64,000 nucleotides of DNA, taken from NCBI GenBank assembly GCA_964549505.1, contig CAZJVD010000009.1, positions 48,042 to 112,041 on the forward strand. The letters are read 5' to 3'. Origin of the DNA: CAZJVD01 sp964549505 (GTDB lineage Bacteria; Bdellovibrionota; UBA1018; CAZJVD01). Under the pieces are notes generated by a model. The model was not told where the DNA came from, made no database searches, and worked only from the letters and a program-made list of their open reading frames with translations. A program made the translations under genes and the position numbers. Positions 49,318-58,871 of this stretch are shown here, in pieces. Numbering within the stretch: position 1 is the stretch's first letter; the number at the start of each line of letters is the position of its first letter.

Positions 49318-51600
49318 ATGTGTCGGGTGCGAGTTCTCCTTAAAATATCGTTGTTAACAGCGATTTTCGTCTTTTTCACGCCGTTAACGGGCGCATGGGC
49401 AAGCTCGTTCGGCTGCCATCTCCACTTAGCACCAAAGTTTTTACCGGAAGCCAGAGCACGTGTTGTGGACGGCTGGTTGCGACGCACATCACGTCCAGCA
49501 CGAGAGCGTATCGCTACTCTGTTTCATCTCCGTAACGCGACCGACATCCGAAAGGAACAGCTCCAAGCTGCCGCTTTCTTTCTCACAGTCAGTAGACAAC
49601 TCTCCCACACACGAGAGAGTTCGGCTTGGCTCCGAGAACGCCTCGGACTAGCGACCGCAGCGACGCTAACAACAGCGGATACAGTCCAGGGACTCGCTCT
49701 TGAACTCCAGCGCACCGTCAATCAGCTCAGCACATCAATCGGAAATCCTGCCACTTCGGACCTGGTAAAAAAGCAGGCCGCTGAAGACGCGTTCAGTTGG
49801 TTGCTCGGTCTCGAGGATGTTTCGATGCTTGCTAACATCAACGCCACTGCGGAGAGCGCCCGTGTGTACCACGCGGTGAAAACACCGAAACACCACATCC
49901 CATCACCGACAACGTCGGAACCGACCGTCTACCAAGACGATGCACTTCATCTGACCATTCCGATTGTCGAATGCACCGAAGACACAGAGGCACCTCGACT
50001 CTACCAAGAAGCGATCACGCTTCGTTGGACTCTTGACCTATTGAATCGATACCAACATCGAGTGAGTGTTTTTTCAACGATTCGCGCACACCTGCCGATC
50101 CCAGAACAGTCAGAAAATGAAGTACGAGCTCGATACGCGACGGCACTGGAACGTTTGCGCTCTTTGCGTCTCCCAAGATCAGCGGTCTCATCTTTGAACA
50201 AGATTCGAAGCGAAACCGAGCAGACTTTACGATCGCATGGCCGCTTCCTGCGGCGGTCCGACCTAAGAACGGCTCTTGCCGATGTTCCTTCGACAGCTGC
50301 AGTACGCAAGCAGGTGTTCGCCGATCTGCGTGCTCGCGGACGAGCCGCAGTTTTCTGGCTCACACGCCTTCGTGTCGATCCAATGTGGTGGGAAGATTTA
50401 CCACTCAGCCTTCTCGAAGTCGAAAGCGCCATCCATGACGACACACTTTCGCTTGCTCTCTGGCTCGACTACAAGAAAGAGCTGGCCCGTAAGGAGGCGG
50501 CGTTTTCCGGTTACGACGCCGTTCTAGCGGAGACGCAAACCGATAGCTGGGCCGACGTATTGTTTGACGAGGAGTCAATCGACACGCTGGAGGAGCCCGG
50601 CGCACCCGACCACGACCAGGACCATGACAACAACCGCAACGAAAGCACGGCGGCGAACGATGAGCGCGTCGAGCAAGCACGAGCGATCACCGCTTCTATT
50701 CATAAAACGCGAAGTTTCAATGCAGTCTTAAGCCTTCTAAAAAGCGGCGAAGGAACGGCGAGCTGGACTGCGGAACAGATTCATTTTGCCGTCAATCGAG
50801 CGATGATTCTTTTGCGTCGCACGGGCACTCCCCCAGTCTCGAACAGCCAGCTCTATGAATTCCGCTTGTTCCTCGAGGGAGTACTGAACCGATTACCGGA
50901 ATTTACCTTTGCACATCTTGCCTCGCTCGCATGGGTAGCGGCCAATCTCAACGTTCGATCGACTGTTTTCTTTGACCGTGTCTTTTCGGAGGCCCACTCG
51001 CGTGCGGCTCGAGATGCCACAGCGACACCTAAGTACATTTCACTCATGCTACTCGCCATGGCTGTCGAAGGTGAGTATCGCGATCTACGTTCCCTCCGTG
51101 CACTCATTGGACGAATGAACACGTTTCCTGTTGCGCGGCTCTCGGATGTCACACTGACGCAGCTTTACCAAGTTCGTCTTGCTCTCGACATTCTATCGCT
51201 TCAAGGCTTTTCGTTTTCTCGGAGTCTCGAACGACGGGTTCTGCAAATGTCCGATAGCATGGTGCCTTCGAGCTCACCCTTTCAAGTGGATATGCACGAA
51301 GTACTGATCGCGATCGGAATTCCACAGTACGTTATTGAACAGGAAAAACCGATCGGCCCTTATCTCGCTGATTTTGTTCTTAATGATCGTAAGATCGTTA
51401 TCGAAGCGGACGGACCACACCACTATCTACCTGGAACGCGAATTCTGTACGGCGTCTATAGACTGCGCGACCGCATTTTTACACATCTCGAATACGACAC
51501 CCTTCGAATTCACTTTGCCGATTGGCATGCCTGTCGCGAACGCCATGAAAAGATGGCACACGTCACGCGCGCCCTAGAGCGCTTCGTCACCACTAAATGA
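49318..51600 (+). CDS. Secreted RAP-domain protein
   Basis: A 760-residue protein. The ATG at 49318 begins a signal peptide (RVRVLLKISLLTAIFVFF, cleavage near AWA-SS). The middle is helical repeats, including an acidic low-complexity stretch at about 435-460 (DHDQDHDNNRN). RSFNAVLSLLKSGEG with WTAEQIHFAVNRAMILLRR resembles the OPR/FASTK-type helical repeats of organellar RNA-binding proteins. Residues about 660-756 form a RAP domain: YLADFVLNDRKIVIEADGPH, then a Tyr-rich link, RDRIFTHLEYDTLRIHFADW. RAP domains are best known in mitochondrial, chloroplast and apicomplexan RNA-processing proteins. A secreted bacterial version suggests an effector acting on host or prey RNA; that is inference. 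Confidence 0.8.
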   Translation: MCRVRVLLKISLLTAIFVFFTPLTGAWASSFGCHLHLAPKFLPEARARVVDGWLRRTSRPARERIATLFHLRNATDIRKEQLQAAAFFLTVSRQLSHTRESSAWLRERLGLATAATLTTADTVQGLALELQRTVNQLSTSIGNPATSDLVKKQAAEDAFSWLLGLEDVSMLANINATAESARVYHAVKTPKHHIPSPTTSEPTVYQDDALHLTIPIVECTEDTEAPRLYQEAITLRWTLDLLNRYQHRVSVFSTIRAHLPIPEQSENEVRARYATALERLRSLRLPRSAVSSLNKIRSETEQTLRSHGRFLRRSDLRTALADVPSTAAVRKQVFADLRARGRAAVFWLTRLRVDPMWWEDLPLSLLEVESAIHDDTLSLALWLDYKKELARKEAAFSGYDAVLAETQTDSWADVLFDEESIDTLEEPGAPDHDQDHDNNRNESTAANDERVEQARAITASIHKTRSFNAVLSLLKSGEGTASWTAEQIHFAVNRAMILLRRTGTPPVSNSQLYEFRLFLEGVLNRLPEFTFAHLASLAWVAANLNVRSTVFFDRVFSEAHSRAARDATATPKYISLMLLAMAVEGEYRDLRSLRALIGRMNTFPVARLSDVTLTQLYQVRLALDILSLQGFSFSRSLERRVLQMSDSMVPSSSPFQVDMHEVLIAIGIPQYVIEQEKPIGPYLADFVLNDRKIVIEADGPHHYLPGTRILYGVYRLRDRIFTHLEYDTLRIHFADWHACRERHEKMAHVTRALERFVTTK

Positions 51601-51602
51601 GA

Positions 51603-51640
51603 AACGCCCGAAGCAAGATTTTCGTCTCACTTCGGGCGTT
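51603..51640. terminator. Bidirectional terminator between converging genes
   Basis: Perfect 11-bp stem AACGCCCGAAG/CTTCGGGCGTT (51603-51613 with 51630-51640). It lies between the stop of the RAP gene and the end of the 51665 gene. T-runs are weak on both sides. Confidence 0.75.
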
Positions 51641-51664
51641 CAAATCATTCCGTGTTCTAAACTT

Positions 51665-52465
51665 CTACATCATGCAACAAGCGGCCACCGCATCCGTCGG
51701 ACTGATGAACTGTCCGTTGATAGCACATGTGAAATCTGCGCCACTTTGCGCGATCTCCACAAGCGCTGAAAAGCCGCCGATCGCATACGTGTTTTGATAT
51801 TTCGTAATACGAAAACTACCCGACTGAGCGTCGCTCAGTCCTTCGATCGATGTCACGCGCGAAGCCGTTCCCCAAGAACCCACATACTCGCCGGTTCCCT
51901 GTAACCTGATCGTAAGCGGATCCGCAACACCATCAACTGTTTGTGTCAAATCTTGGCTTACCTTCGAGACACCCGCGAGATCCGTCACAGCCTGGCTCTT
52001 GGACTCGAATACATAATTCATATTGATACGACGGTAGGTACCCAGCGCTTGGTCTGGATCACCTGCAACCTGTGCGGACCCGCCCGACACTACACAACCT
52101 TGGCCTGAAAGACTGTAACCCACACGAACACCGACAAAGGGTTCACGAACCTGATCTTCGATCGGCTCCATGACGCAACTTCCATCACTCACCGTTTTCT
52201 GAACCTGCCTGCCGATCTCAGCACTGGCTCCCGTACCCGAAACGGCTTCTTCCTGTAGACCTGCACTCAGGCCATCCATGAAGGTTCCCACCGCCTGACA
52301 CATACCCGCGAACTGAGTCGTTTGCTCTGCGGTCAACGCCGTCGGACCTGGCGCCGGCGCTGGCAATGGCGTGGGACTCTGAGTTGCAACGGCAGATGCG
52401 TACGATGACGTCATCGCTGCAATGCTACACAGGACCCCTATAACTTTCACAAATGGAATTTTCAT
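51665..52465 (-). CDS. Secreted protein of unknown function
   Basis: A 266-residue protein with a signal peptide (MKIPFVKVIGVLCSIAAMTS) and a Pro-rich start of the mature chain (TPLPAPAPGPT). The rest is Gly/Ser/Thr-rich beta-type with paired cysteines (GMCQAV, GSCVM, GQGCVV, FTCAI) and an unusual C-terminus ACCMM. The ATG at 52465 follows AGGGGGG. Monocistronic, ending at a strong terminator. No family recognised. Confidence 0.75.
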   Translation of the reverse strand: MKIPFVKVIGVLCSIAAMTSSYASAVATQSPTPLPAPAPGPTALTAEQTTQFAGMCQAVGTFMDGLSAGLQEEAVSGTGASAEIGRQVQKTVSDGSCVMEPIEDQVREPFVGVRVGYSLSGQGCVVSGGSAQVAGDPDQALGTYRRINMNYVFESKSQAVTDLAGVSKVSQDLTQTVDGVADPLTIRLQGTGEYVGSWGTASRVTSIEGLSDAQSGSFRITKYQNTYAIGGFSALVEIAQSGADFTCAINGQFISPTDAVAACCMM

Positions 52466-52539
52466 GATTTCCCCCCTTTGGTTAATCTCTTGATCGCCTA
52501 CTTCCCCGTGACCAAGAGAGCGTACCAAAAGGGGTTATA

Positions 52540-53868
52540 CTAATTGTCCGCACTTGCCAAGAGGCCGCGACCGTTTGGGTGCTCGGGCCAAGTAAGAGGG
52601 GGCTTTCCCGTCTCCTGAGGAACCATCGTGATGCATCCCTCGACTGGGCAGACAAGCGAACAGAGATTGCACCCAACACATTCTTCGTCGATGACGGTGT
52701 ACTTGCGGGCGACGACTCGCGACGCGCTTCCTGTTGTCATCGCCACGAGCGGAGGCTTTGCGCCGAGTTTCTCGGATCGGATAGCTTGATGAGACGTATC
52801 TTCGCACGTCACAAAACAAAGACCACATTGGATACACTTGTCTTGGTCGATCTTGGCGATCGTTTTGAAATTGAGATTGAGGTCTTTCCAATCAACAACG
52901 TTCGGAACGGCTCGACCTCGAAGGTCCTCCAAACTGCGGTATCCCTTCGAATCCATCCAGTGACTCAAACCATCAACCATGTCCTCGACGATTCGAAACC
53001 CGTAGCGCATGGCTGCTGTGCAGACCTGCACACTGCCGCATCCGAGAGCGATGAACTCCGCGGCATCTCGCCACGTCGCAATCCCGCCAATACCTGAGAT
53101 GGGCAAACCTCGTGTCGCCGGATCACGTGCAATCTCCGCCACCATATTGAGTGCGATCGGCTTAACGGCTGGACCGCAATAGCCACCGTGCGTACCCTTA
53201 CCATCGACGGTCGGCTGCGGCGCCATCGCATCGAGATCTACTCCTGTGATCGAGTTGATTGTGTTGATCAACGAAACCGCGTCGGCTCCTCCGTTTTTCG
53301 CTGCCCGTGCAGGCAAACGAACGTCCGAAATATTTGGAGTAAGCTTCACAAAAACAGGCATGCGCGTGCCGGCTTTGCACCAGCGCGTGACCATCTCGAC
53401 ATAATCGGGCACTTGCCCTACGGCTGCACCCATTCCGCGTTCGCTCATTCCGTGTGGGCATCCGAAGTTGAGCTCGACACCATCCGCGCCGGTCGCCTCG
53501 ACTCGTTTCAGAATCTTCTTCCAGCTTTCCTCGTTACACGGAACCATCAGCGACACGACGACCGCACGGTCCGGCCACGCCTTCTTGACCTCGGCGATCT
53601 CGCGCAAGTTCACCTCGAGTGGCCGATCGGTGATGAGTTCGATGTTGTTCAACCCCATCATGCGATAGCCGTTGATATCAATCGATCCATAACGCGAGGA
53701 AACGTTTACAACAGGCGGATCTTCACCCAGCGTTTTCCAAACCACGCCTCCCCAACCTGCTTTGAAAGCGCGTTCGACATTGTACTTTTTGTCGGTGGGT
53801 GGCGCTGAGGCCAGCCAAAACGGGTTCGGACTTTTCACGCCTGCGATCACACAACGAAGATCAGACAT
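52540..53868 (-). CDS. preA: Dihydropyrimidine dehydrogenase, catalytic subunit
   Basis: A 442-residue enzyme that reduces uracil and thymine to dihydropyrimidines with PreT. The FMN-binding barrel resembles dihydroorotate dehydrogenase, with the active-site Cys in NFGCPHGMSERGMG. Other barrel landmarks: NPFWLASAPPTD, PVFVKLTPN, GIGGI, VQVCTAAMRYGF. Two 4Fe-4S sites follow: CIQCGLCFVTC and CVGCNLCSLVCPVEGC. The length fits the bacterial PreA type. Last gene of the pyrimidine operon; its ATG at 53868 follows GGAGGTCAG and overlaps preT by eight bases. Confidence 0.96.
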   Translation of the reverse strand: MSDLRCVIAGVKSPNPFWLASAPPTDKKYNVERAFKAGWGGVVWKTLGEDPPVVNVSSRYGSIDINGYRMMGLNNIELITDRPLEVNLREIAEVKKAWPDRAVVVSLMVPCNEESWKKILKRVEATGADGVELNFGCPHGMSERGMGAAVGQVPDYVEMVTRWCKAGTRMPVFVKLTPNISDVRLPARAAKNGGADAVSLINTINSITGVDLDAMAPQPTVDGKGTHGGYCGPAVKPIALNMVAEIARDPATRGLPISGIGGIATWRDAAEFIALGCGSVQVCTAAMRYGFRIVEDMVDGLSHWMDSKGYRSLEDLRGRAVPNVVDWKDLNLNFKTIAKIDQDKCIQCGLCFVTCEDTSHQAIRSEKLGAKPPLVAMTTGSASRVVARKYTVIDEECVGCNLCSLVCPVEGCITMVPQETGKPPLTWPEHPNGRGLLASADN

Positions 53869-55195
53869 CTGACCTCCGTGTCGAAAGCGCTGCGGATAGG
53901 TAGGTTTGAATGGCCTCGGCCGCAACCTTTCCATGCTGCACGGAGGAGACGGTTAGGTCTTGCCCAGGAACGGCGTCGCCACCCGCAAACACTCCAGCGA
54001 TCGATGTCTCGAAATTCTGTGTGACACGGACCTTTCCCGTGCGTTCATCAAGAACCGGCGATGCATCTGAACCCTGAAACACTCCCGATTGAAACTTCTG
54101 ACCGATCGCTTTGAAGATCTGATCGGCTCTCAGCTTGAGCATTTTTCCAGTGCCTATTAGTGTTCCGTCTGGCGCAAGCTCCGTGTACTCAAACTCGATC
54201 TCGCCTTCCGTGATTCTCACCGGCTTGACGAGTGTCCGGATCACAACTCCCTCGGATCGAGCGTGCTCACGCTCAACGACGGTCGCGCCCATCTTCGATT
54301 CGTCACGGCGATACGCAAGCGTCACGTTCTCAGCACCGAGACGCTTCATCTCGATCGCGATATCGATCGCGGTGTTACCACCCCCGATCACGACGACATC
54401 CCGACCCACAGAAATCGAGCGCAGATCACGTGTTGACCGAATACGTTCGATAAAACTGACGGCATCCTGAACAAACGGCAGCTCTTCGCCCGCAATTCCT
54501 AACCTGACCGTGGTTTGCAAACCCATACTCAGAAACACAGCATCGAAACGCTTTCGCAGCTCATCGAGCGTGAAGTCGCGCCCCAGCGCCTGGCCTGTCT
54601 TGAGCGTGATTCCGCCGACACTCAAGATAAACTCTACTTCTCTTTGCGCAAATTCCGTCATTTTGTAGGGTGCCAAACCATATTCGTTCAACCCACCCGC
54701 CCGACTGCGCAGCTCAAAGATGGTGATATCATGACCGTGGCGTGCCAAACGATGGGCGCACGCTAAACCTGCCGGCCCCGCTCCCACAACCGCAACACTT
54801 TTCCCCGTCGCCGGCTCGCGCTTGAACGGCTGCTCGCCTGCCGCGAAAAACTCATCGGTCGCAAATCGCTGGAGCAAGCCAATCTCGACCGGCTTGTCCT
54901 CCGCGGTGTTTCGAACACAAGCATTCTGACAAAGAACTTCGACAGGACATGCGCGGGCGCACGTACCACCCATGATGTTTGCGTTCAGAATATCAAGCGC
55001 AGCACCTTTCGTATTACCGGTCGAAATTTTTCGGATGAAACTCGGAATGTCGATCTCCGTCGGACACGCTTCCAAACAAGGAGCATCGTGACAGTAGTAG
55101 CAGCGCGACGCTTCGAGATGGGCTTGCGCGAGATCGAGTGGCGTTTGCTGGTCGCAGAACACATCGCCGTACTTTTTCGTAAGGGTCGGGCTCAT
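53861..55195 (-). CDS. preT: Dihydropyrimidine dehydrogenase, NAD(P)H-oxidising subunit
   Basis: A 444-residue GltD-like flavoprotein that feeds electrons from NAD(P)H to PreA. The N-terminal cysteine clusters for Fe-S centres are CYYCHDAPCLEACP and CARACPVEVLCQNAC. The FAD site is VAVVGAGPAGLACAHRL and the NAD(P) site VVVIGGGNTAIDIAIEMKRL. The C-terminal FAD motif is VFAGGDAVPG. The ATG at 55195 overlaps the transporter stop (ATGA). Confidence 0.96.
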   Translation of the reverse strand: MSPTLTKKYGDVFCDQQTPLDLAQAHLEASRCYYCHDAPCLEACPTEIDIPSFIRKISTGNTKGAALDILNANIMGGTCARACPVEVLCQNACVRNTAEDKPVEIGLLQRFATDEFFAAGEQPFKREPATGKSVAVVGAGPAGLACAHRLARHGHDITIFELRSRAGGLNEYGLAPYKMTEFAQREVEFILSVGGITLKTGQALGRDFTLDELRKRFDAVFLSMGLQTTVRLGIAGEELPFVQDAVSFIERIRSTRDLRSISVGRDVVVIGGGNTAIDIAIEMKRLGAENVTLAYRRDESKMGATVVEREHARSEGVVIRTLVKPVRITEGEIEFEYTELAPDGTLIGTGKMLKLRADQIFKAIGQKFQSGVFQGSDASPVLDERTGKVRVTQNFETSIAGVFAGGDAVPGQDLTVSSVQHGKVAAEAIQTYLSAALSTRRSDV

Positions 55196-56667
55196 ACAGC
55201 TCTCCCCAACATACTCGGCGTCAGATCCGCAAGCGACAACCGCCGTGTCCACATCAACGTGGTGTAGGTGGTCGCTGACAGCGCTAGACCTAGAAACCAC
55301 GCGTAATGGTAGAGAGCTACAAAACCGGGAACGGTCTCCGGATTCAGAACACCGGTTTGTGCCAAGAACCCCGGCAAATTAGGCGCGATACCGATCCCGA
55401 GGGCGATCAATGCCCGAACATTGAACCCGTTCTGGTAAAAGTAACGACCTTGATACGAGAACAGCTCGTTCACATGCAGGCGCGTTCTTCGAATAAAATA
55501 GTAGTCCGCGAGCAGAATCCCAGCAATAGGACCCAGCAACGCCGAGTAACCTATCAGCCATGTAAAAATGTAGCCGGAAGGATCCGCGATCAGTTTCCAT
55601 GGCATCATCAAGATCCCCAGGATGCCGGTGATGGTTCCACCGACCTTGAAGTTTATTCTTTTGGGTGCGAGGTTTGCGAAGTCATTTGCAGGGCCCACGA
55701 CATTCGCAGCCACATTGGTAGAGAGTGTCGCAATCACGACTGCGAACATCGACACGAAAACAACGACCGGACTTTCAAACTTTCGAACGAGAACGACGGG
55801 ATCCCAGATCGGCGCGCCGTAGAGAACAATCGTCGCGCTTGTCACCGCAATACCGATGAACGCAAAGAGCGACATCGTCGTCGGCAACCCAAGCGACTGC
55901 CCAAGAATCTGATCACGCTGCGATTTTGAATAGCGTGTAAAGTCGGAGATATTCAGACAGAGCGTCGCCCAAAAGCCCACCATTCCCGTGAGCGCTGGGA
56001 CAAAGAAGTTCCAGAACGATGAAAAGTCTGTGAACTTCGAAGGCGCCGAGAGTAACGGCCCAAAGCCATCGGCTCTGAAGTATGCCCACGCCAGAAGCGC
56101 TAACCCCGACGCAATCAAGAACGGTGCGCAGGCCGTCTCGAGCCACTTGATCGACTCTACGCCCTTCCAAATCAGTGCCATATTGATCGCCCAAAAACCA
56201 AGAAAACACGTAAACGCCATCAGATCGGTACCCAGAAAATGCGGCACCACCTGCGAGATATCGTGAAGACTCGGAAAGACGGCGAGCAACATCGAATAGA
56301 TCGCCGCGCCCCCAATCCACGACTGAATCCCAAACCACCCACACGCCACGAGCGCACGTAACATCGCCGGAATATTTGAACCGCGAATTCCAAACGCGGC
56401 ACGAGCAAACACCGGATACGCGATGCCATACTTAGCGCCCACATGGCCGTTCAAAATCATCGGTATAAGAACAATGACGTTCCCGAGAAACACAGTGAGC
56501 ATCGCCTGTTTCCAGTTCATGCCACCACCAATGAGCGAAGCCGCAATCATGTATGTCGGGATGCAAATCGCCATCCCTACCCATAACGAAAAGTAATGAA
56601 GTGCGTTCCACGTCCGACGCGAGGCCTCGACCGGAGCGATGTCGTCGTTAACGAGCCGCGAGTCCAT
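55192..56667 (-). CDS. NCS1-family nucleobase transporter
   Basis: A 491-residue, twelve-helix symporter of the nucleobase:cation NCS1 family (PucI/Mhp1 relatives), which imports uracil, allantoin or hydantoins. Signatures: LHYFSLWVGMAICIPTYMIA, ARAAFGIRGSNIPAMLRALV, GWFGIQSWIGG, and IAGILLADYYFIRRTRL near the C-terminus. In this operon a uracil/thymine or dihydropyrimidine substrate is likely. It overlaps the aminotransferase gene by 20 bases. Confidence 0.92.
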   Translation of the reverse strand: MDSRLVNDDIAPVEASRRTWNALHYFSLWVGMAICIPTYMIAASLIGGGMNWKQAMLTVFLGNVIVLIPMILNGHVGAKYGIAYPVFARAAFGIRGSNIPAMLRALVACGWFGIQSWIGGAAIYSMLLAVFPSLHDISQVVPHFLGTDLMAFTCFLGFWAINMALIWKGVESIKWLETACAPFLIASGLALLAWAYFRADGFGPLLSAPSKFTDFSSFWNFFVPALTGMVGFWATLCLNISDFTRYSKSQRDQILGQSLGLPTTMSLFAFIGIAVTSATIVLYGAPIWDPVVLVRKFESPVVVFVSMFAVVIATLSTNVAANVVGPANDFANLAPKRINFKVGGTITGILGILMMPWKLIADPSGYIFTWLIGYSALLGPIAGILLADYYFIRRTRLHVNELFSYQGRYFYQNGFNVRALIALGIGIAPNLPGFLAQTGVLNPETVPGFVALYHYAWFLGLALSATTYTTLMWTRRLSLADLTPSMLGRAV

Positions 56668-57967
56668 AGAAACTCTCGTCCATTGTTTTCAAGATTGAAT
56701 CGACTTCCGCACGTCCGATCGTGAGTGGAGGCGTCAGGCGGATCACGTTTCCGAAAAGTCCGCCCTTTCCCACAAGAAGACCTTTGTCCTTACAAAGGTC
56801 CATGAACCGCGCTGTTTCCTGTGGCGCGTATTCTTTGGTTTCGCGATCCTTTACGAGCTCGATCCCAAGCAAAAGTCCACGCCCCCTGACATCTCCAATG
56901 ATCGCGTGCTTGTTTGCGAGCTGTTTCAGACCATCCACCAAAAGCTTACTCATCGCCTGAGCGTTCTCGATCAATCCTTCTTCTCGAATAATGTCCATCG
57001 TGAGTTTCATCTGGACCATCTGATAAGGGTCGCCACCAAACGTATTGAAATACAGTTTCCCCGCCATCGTCTCGGCGATCTCGGAAGTGAGCAAGGTCGC
57101 TCCGACCGGCGCACCATTACCAATACCTTTTGCCATGGTGATCATGTCGCAATCGATACCTAGTGACTTCGAGAGTAAGAGCGAATCACCACATCGACCA
57201 GCACCCGTCTGAACTTCGTCGCTGATGTACTTACCGCCGTACTGATGGACGATACGCGTGACTTCTTTAAAGTACTCGTCGGGCGGCGTGATGAAACCAC
57301 CCACACCCATCACCGGCTCGACAATCATACCGGCGATCTTTCCGTGCGTTGCCGTTTGGATCGTCGCTTCGACTGCCTTAGCGCACTCGAGTGAACAGTT
57401 GGACGGCGCCTTACCGTACGGACAACGGTAACAGTTTGGCTCAGGCACGGTCACGACACTGGCCACCGGCTGCGCTCGAAAGCGCCAGCCGTTATGGCCA
57501 CAAACCGAATGCGCTCCCTGCGTGGCACCGTGATACGAGTGCCGCAGGTGAATGATCGTCTGTTCGCCGGTCGCATGCCGGGCGGCTGTGAACGCGAGCT
57601 CGTTTGCTTCACTCCCCGAACTCGAAAAATGAACACGATCGAGCTTTGCGGGCGCTTCCTTAAGCAACGTCTCAGCAGCCTCAACCATGAACCTCGAAAG
57701 ATAGACCACCGACGTATGTTGAATCGCGTCTTCAGCCATGAGCGCCTGCAGAGCTTTCTTGATCTTAGGATGGTTGTGCCCGGCCGAGATACAGACAATC
57801 CCGCCGATGCAGTCGAGGTACTGTCGACCCGCCTCATCCCAAACAAAGTGCCCTTGCGCTCGCACCAGTTGGACCGGTGCACTCGGGTGGTACGTCGGAA
57901 TCGCTGGCAGAAAGTGCTTTCGCCGGAACTGCAGGAGATTTTCAGTAGAAGTTTTGCCTTCGCTCAT
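56648..57967 (-). CDS. Class III aminotransferase (beta-alanine pathway)
   Basis: A 439-residue PLP enzyme of the class III fold (AGXT2/omega-aminotransferase type). PLP contacts: SSSGSEANELAFTAAR, the cofactor Asp in YISDEVQTGAGRCG, and the Schiff-base Lys in DMITMAKGIGNGAPVGA. Given its neighbours, I expect transamination of beta-alanine (and 3-aminoisobutyrate) to malonate (methylmalonate) semialdehyde. The ATG at 57967 follows AAGGAG. Confidence 0.93.
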   Translation of the reverse strand: MSEGKTSTENLLQFRRKHFLPAIPTYHPSAPVQLVRAQGHFVWDEAGRQYLDCIGGIVCISAGHNHPKIKKALQALMAEDAIQHTSVVYLSRFMVEAAETLLKEAPAKLDRVHFSSSGSEANELAFTAARHATGEQTIIHLRHSYHGATQGAHSVCGHNGWRFRAQPVASVVTVPEPNCYRCPYGKAPSNCSLECAKAVEATIQTATHGKIAGMIVEPVMGVGGFITPPDEYFKEVTRIVHQYGGKYISDEVQTGAGRCGDSLLLSKSLGIDCDMITMAKGIGNGAPVGATLLTSEIAETMAGKLYFNTFGGDPYQMVQMKLTMDIIREEGLIENAQAMSKLLVDGLKQLANKHAIIGDVRGRGLLLGIELVKDRETKEYAPQETARFMDLCKDKGLLVGKGGLFGNVIRLTPPLTIGRAEVDSILKTMDESFYGLAAR

Positions 57968-57992
57968 TTTAGATACTCCTTAGTAACGAACC

Positions 57993-58871
57993 TCAAAGAC
58001 TTGTGAGTGGTTGGTACGTCTCCGGTCGTCGATCACGATAGAACTGCCACAGATCACGAACCTCCCGAATTTCATCAAGATTGAGATCAGCGGTGATCAA
58101 CTCGTCCTTGTCACGCGACGCCGTCGTTAAGAACTGCCCGCGCGGGTTCACGAAGTAGCTCTGACCGTAGAACTCACCGATATTCCACGGAGCTTCTTTA
58201 CCCACACGATTGATAGCTCCTAGAAAGTATCCGTTCGCGACGGCATGCGCTGGTTGCTCGAGTTTCCAAAGATACTCACTCAAGCCGGCTACGGTCGCCG
58301 AAGGATTGAAAACGACCTCGGCGCCATTGAGACCGAGTGCGCGCGCGCCTTCCGGAAAGTGACGGTCATAGCAGATGTAAACGCCAACGGTTCCGTAGGC
58401 TGTCTTGAAAACCGGATAACCCATGTTTCCCGGCTTAAAGAAAAACTTTTCCCAGAAACCCGCGACTTGAGGAATGTGATTCTTACGGTACTTTCCGAGG
58501 TAACGGCCGTCGGCATCGATAACGGCGGCGGTGTTGTAGTAAACGCCCGTCATCTCGACTTCATAGATCGGCACGACGATCACCATATTGTACTTGCGCG
58601 CGTATTCCTGCATGATTTTGGTCGTATGACCATCTGGAATACTCTCCGCTAGGTCGTACCACTTCGTGTCTTGTGACGGACAGAAGTAGGGCCCCGTGAA
58701 AATTTCTTGCATGCATAACATCTGCACACCCTGACGGCCCGCTTGCTCGATGAACTTGATATGGGACTCCAGCATCGCGTTTCGATGCTCGCGGCAGCTC
58801 GCACCGGTATCGAGTTTATTAGCGACCTGGATCAATCCCGCTCTAACCGTTTTACCGACCGATCTAGACAT
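57993..58871 (-). CDS. Beta-ureidopropionase (nitrilase superfamily)
   Basis: A 292-residue amidohydrolase. The Glu-Lys-Cys triad lies in MLCMQEIFTGPYFCP, GKYRKNHIPQV and VGVYICYDRHFPEGAR. It should hydrolyse N-carbamoyl-beta-alanine (and the isobutyrate homologue) to the beta-amino acid, CO2 and ammonia. ATG 58871 (MSRSVGKTVRAGLIQV) gives the usual family length; it overlaps the dihydropyrimidinase stop by eight bases. N-carbamoylputrescine amidase is the main alternative, but the operon argues for the pyrimidine role. Confidence 0.93.
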   Translation of the reverse strand: MSRSVGKTVRAGLIQVANKLDTGASCREHRNAMLESHIKFIEQAGRQGVQMLCMQEIFTGPYFCPSQDTKWYDLAESIPDGHTTKIMQEYARKYNMVIVVPIYEVEMTGVYYNTAAVIDADGRYLGKYRKNHIPQVAGFWEKFFFKPGNMGYPVFKTAYGTVGVYICYDRHFPEGARALGLNGAEVVFNPSATVAGLSEYLWKLEQPAHAVANGYFLGAINRVGKEAPWNIGEFYGQSYFVNPRGQFLTTASRDKDELITADLNLDEIREVRDLWQFYRDRRPETYQPLTSL

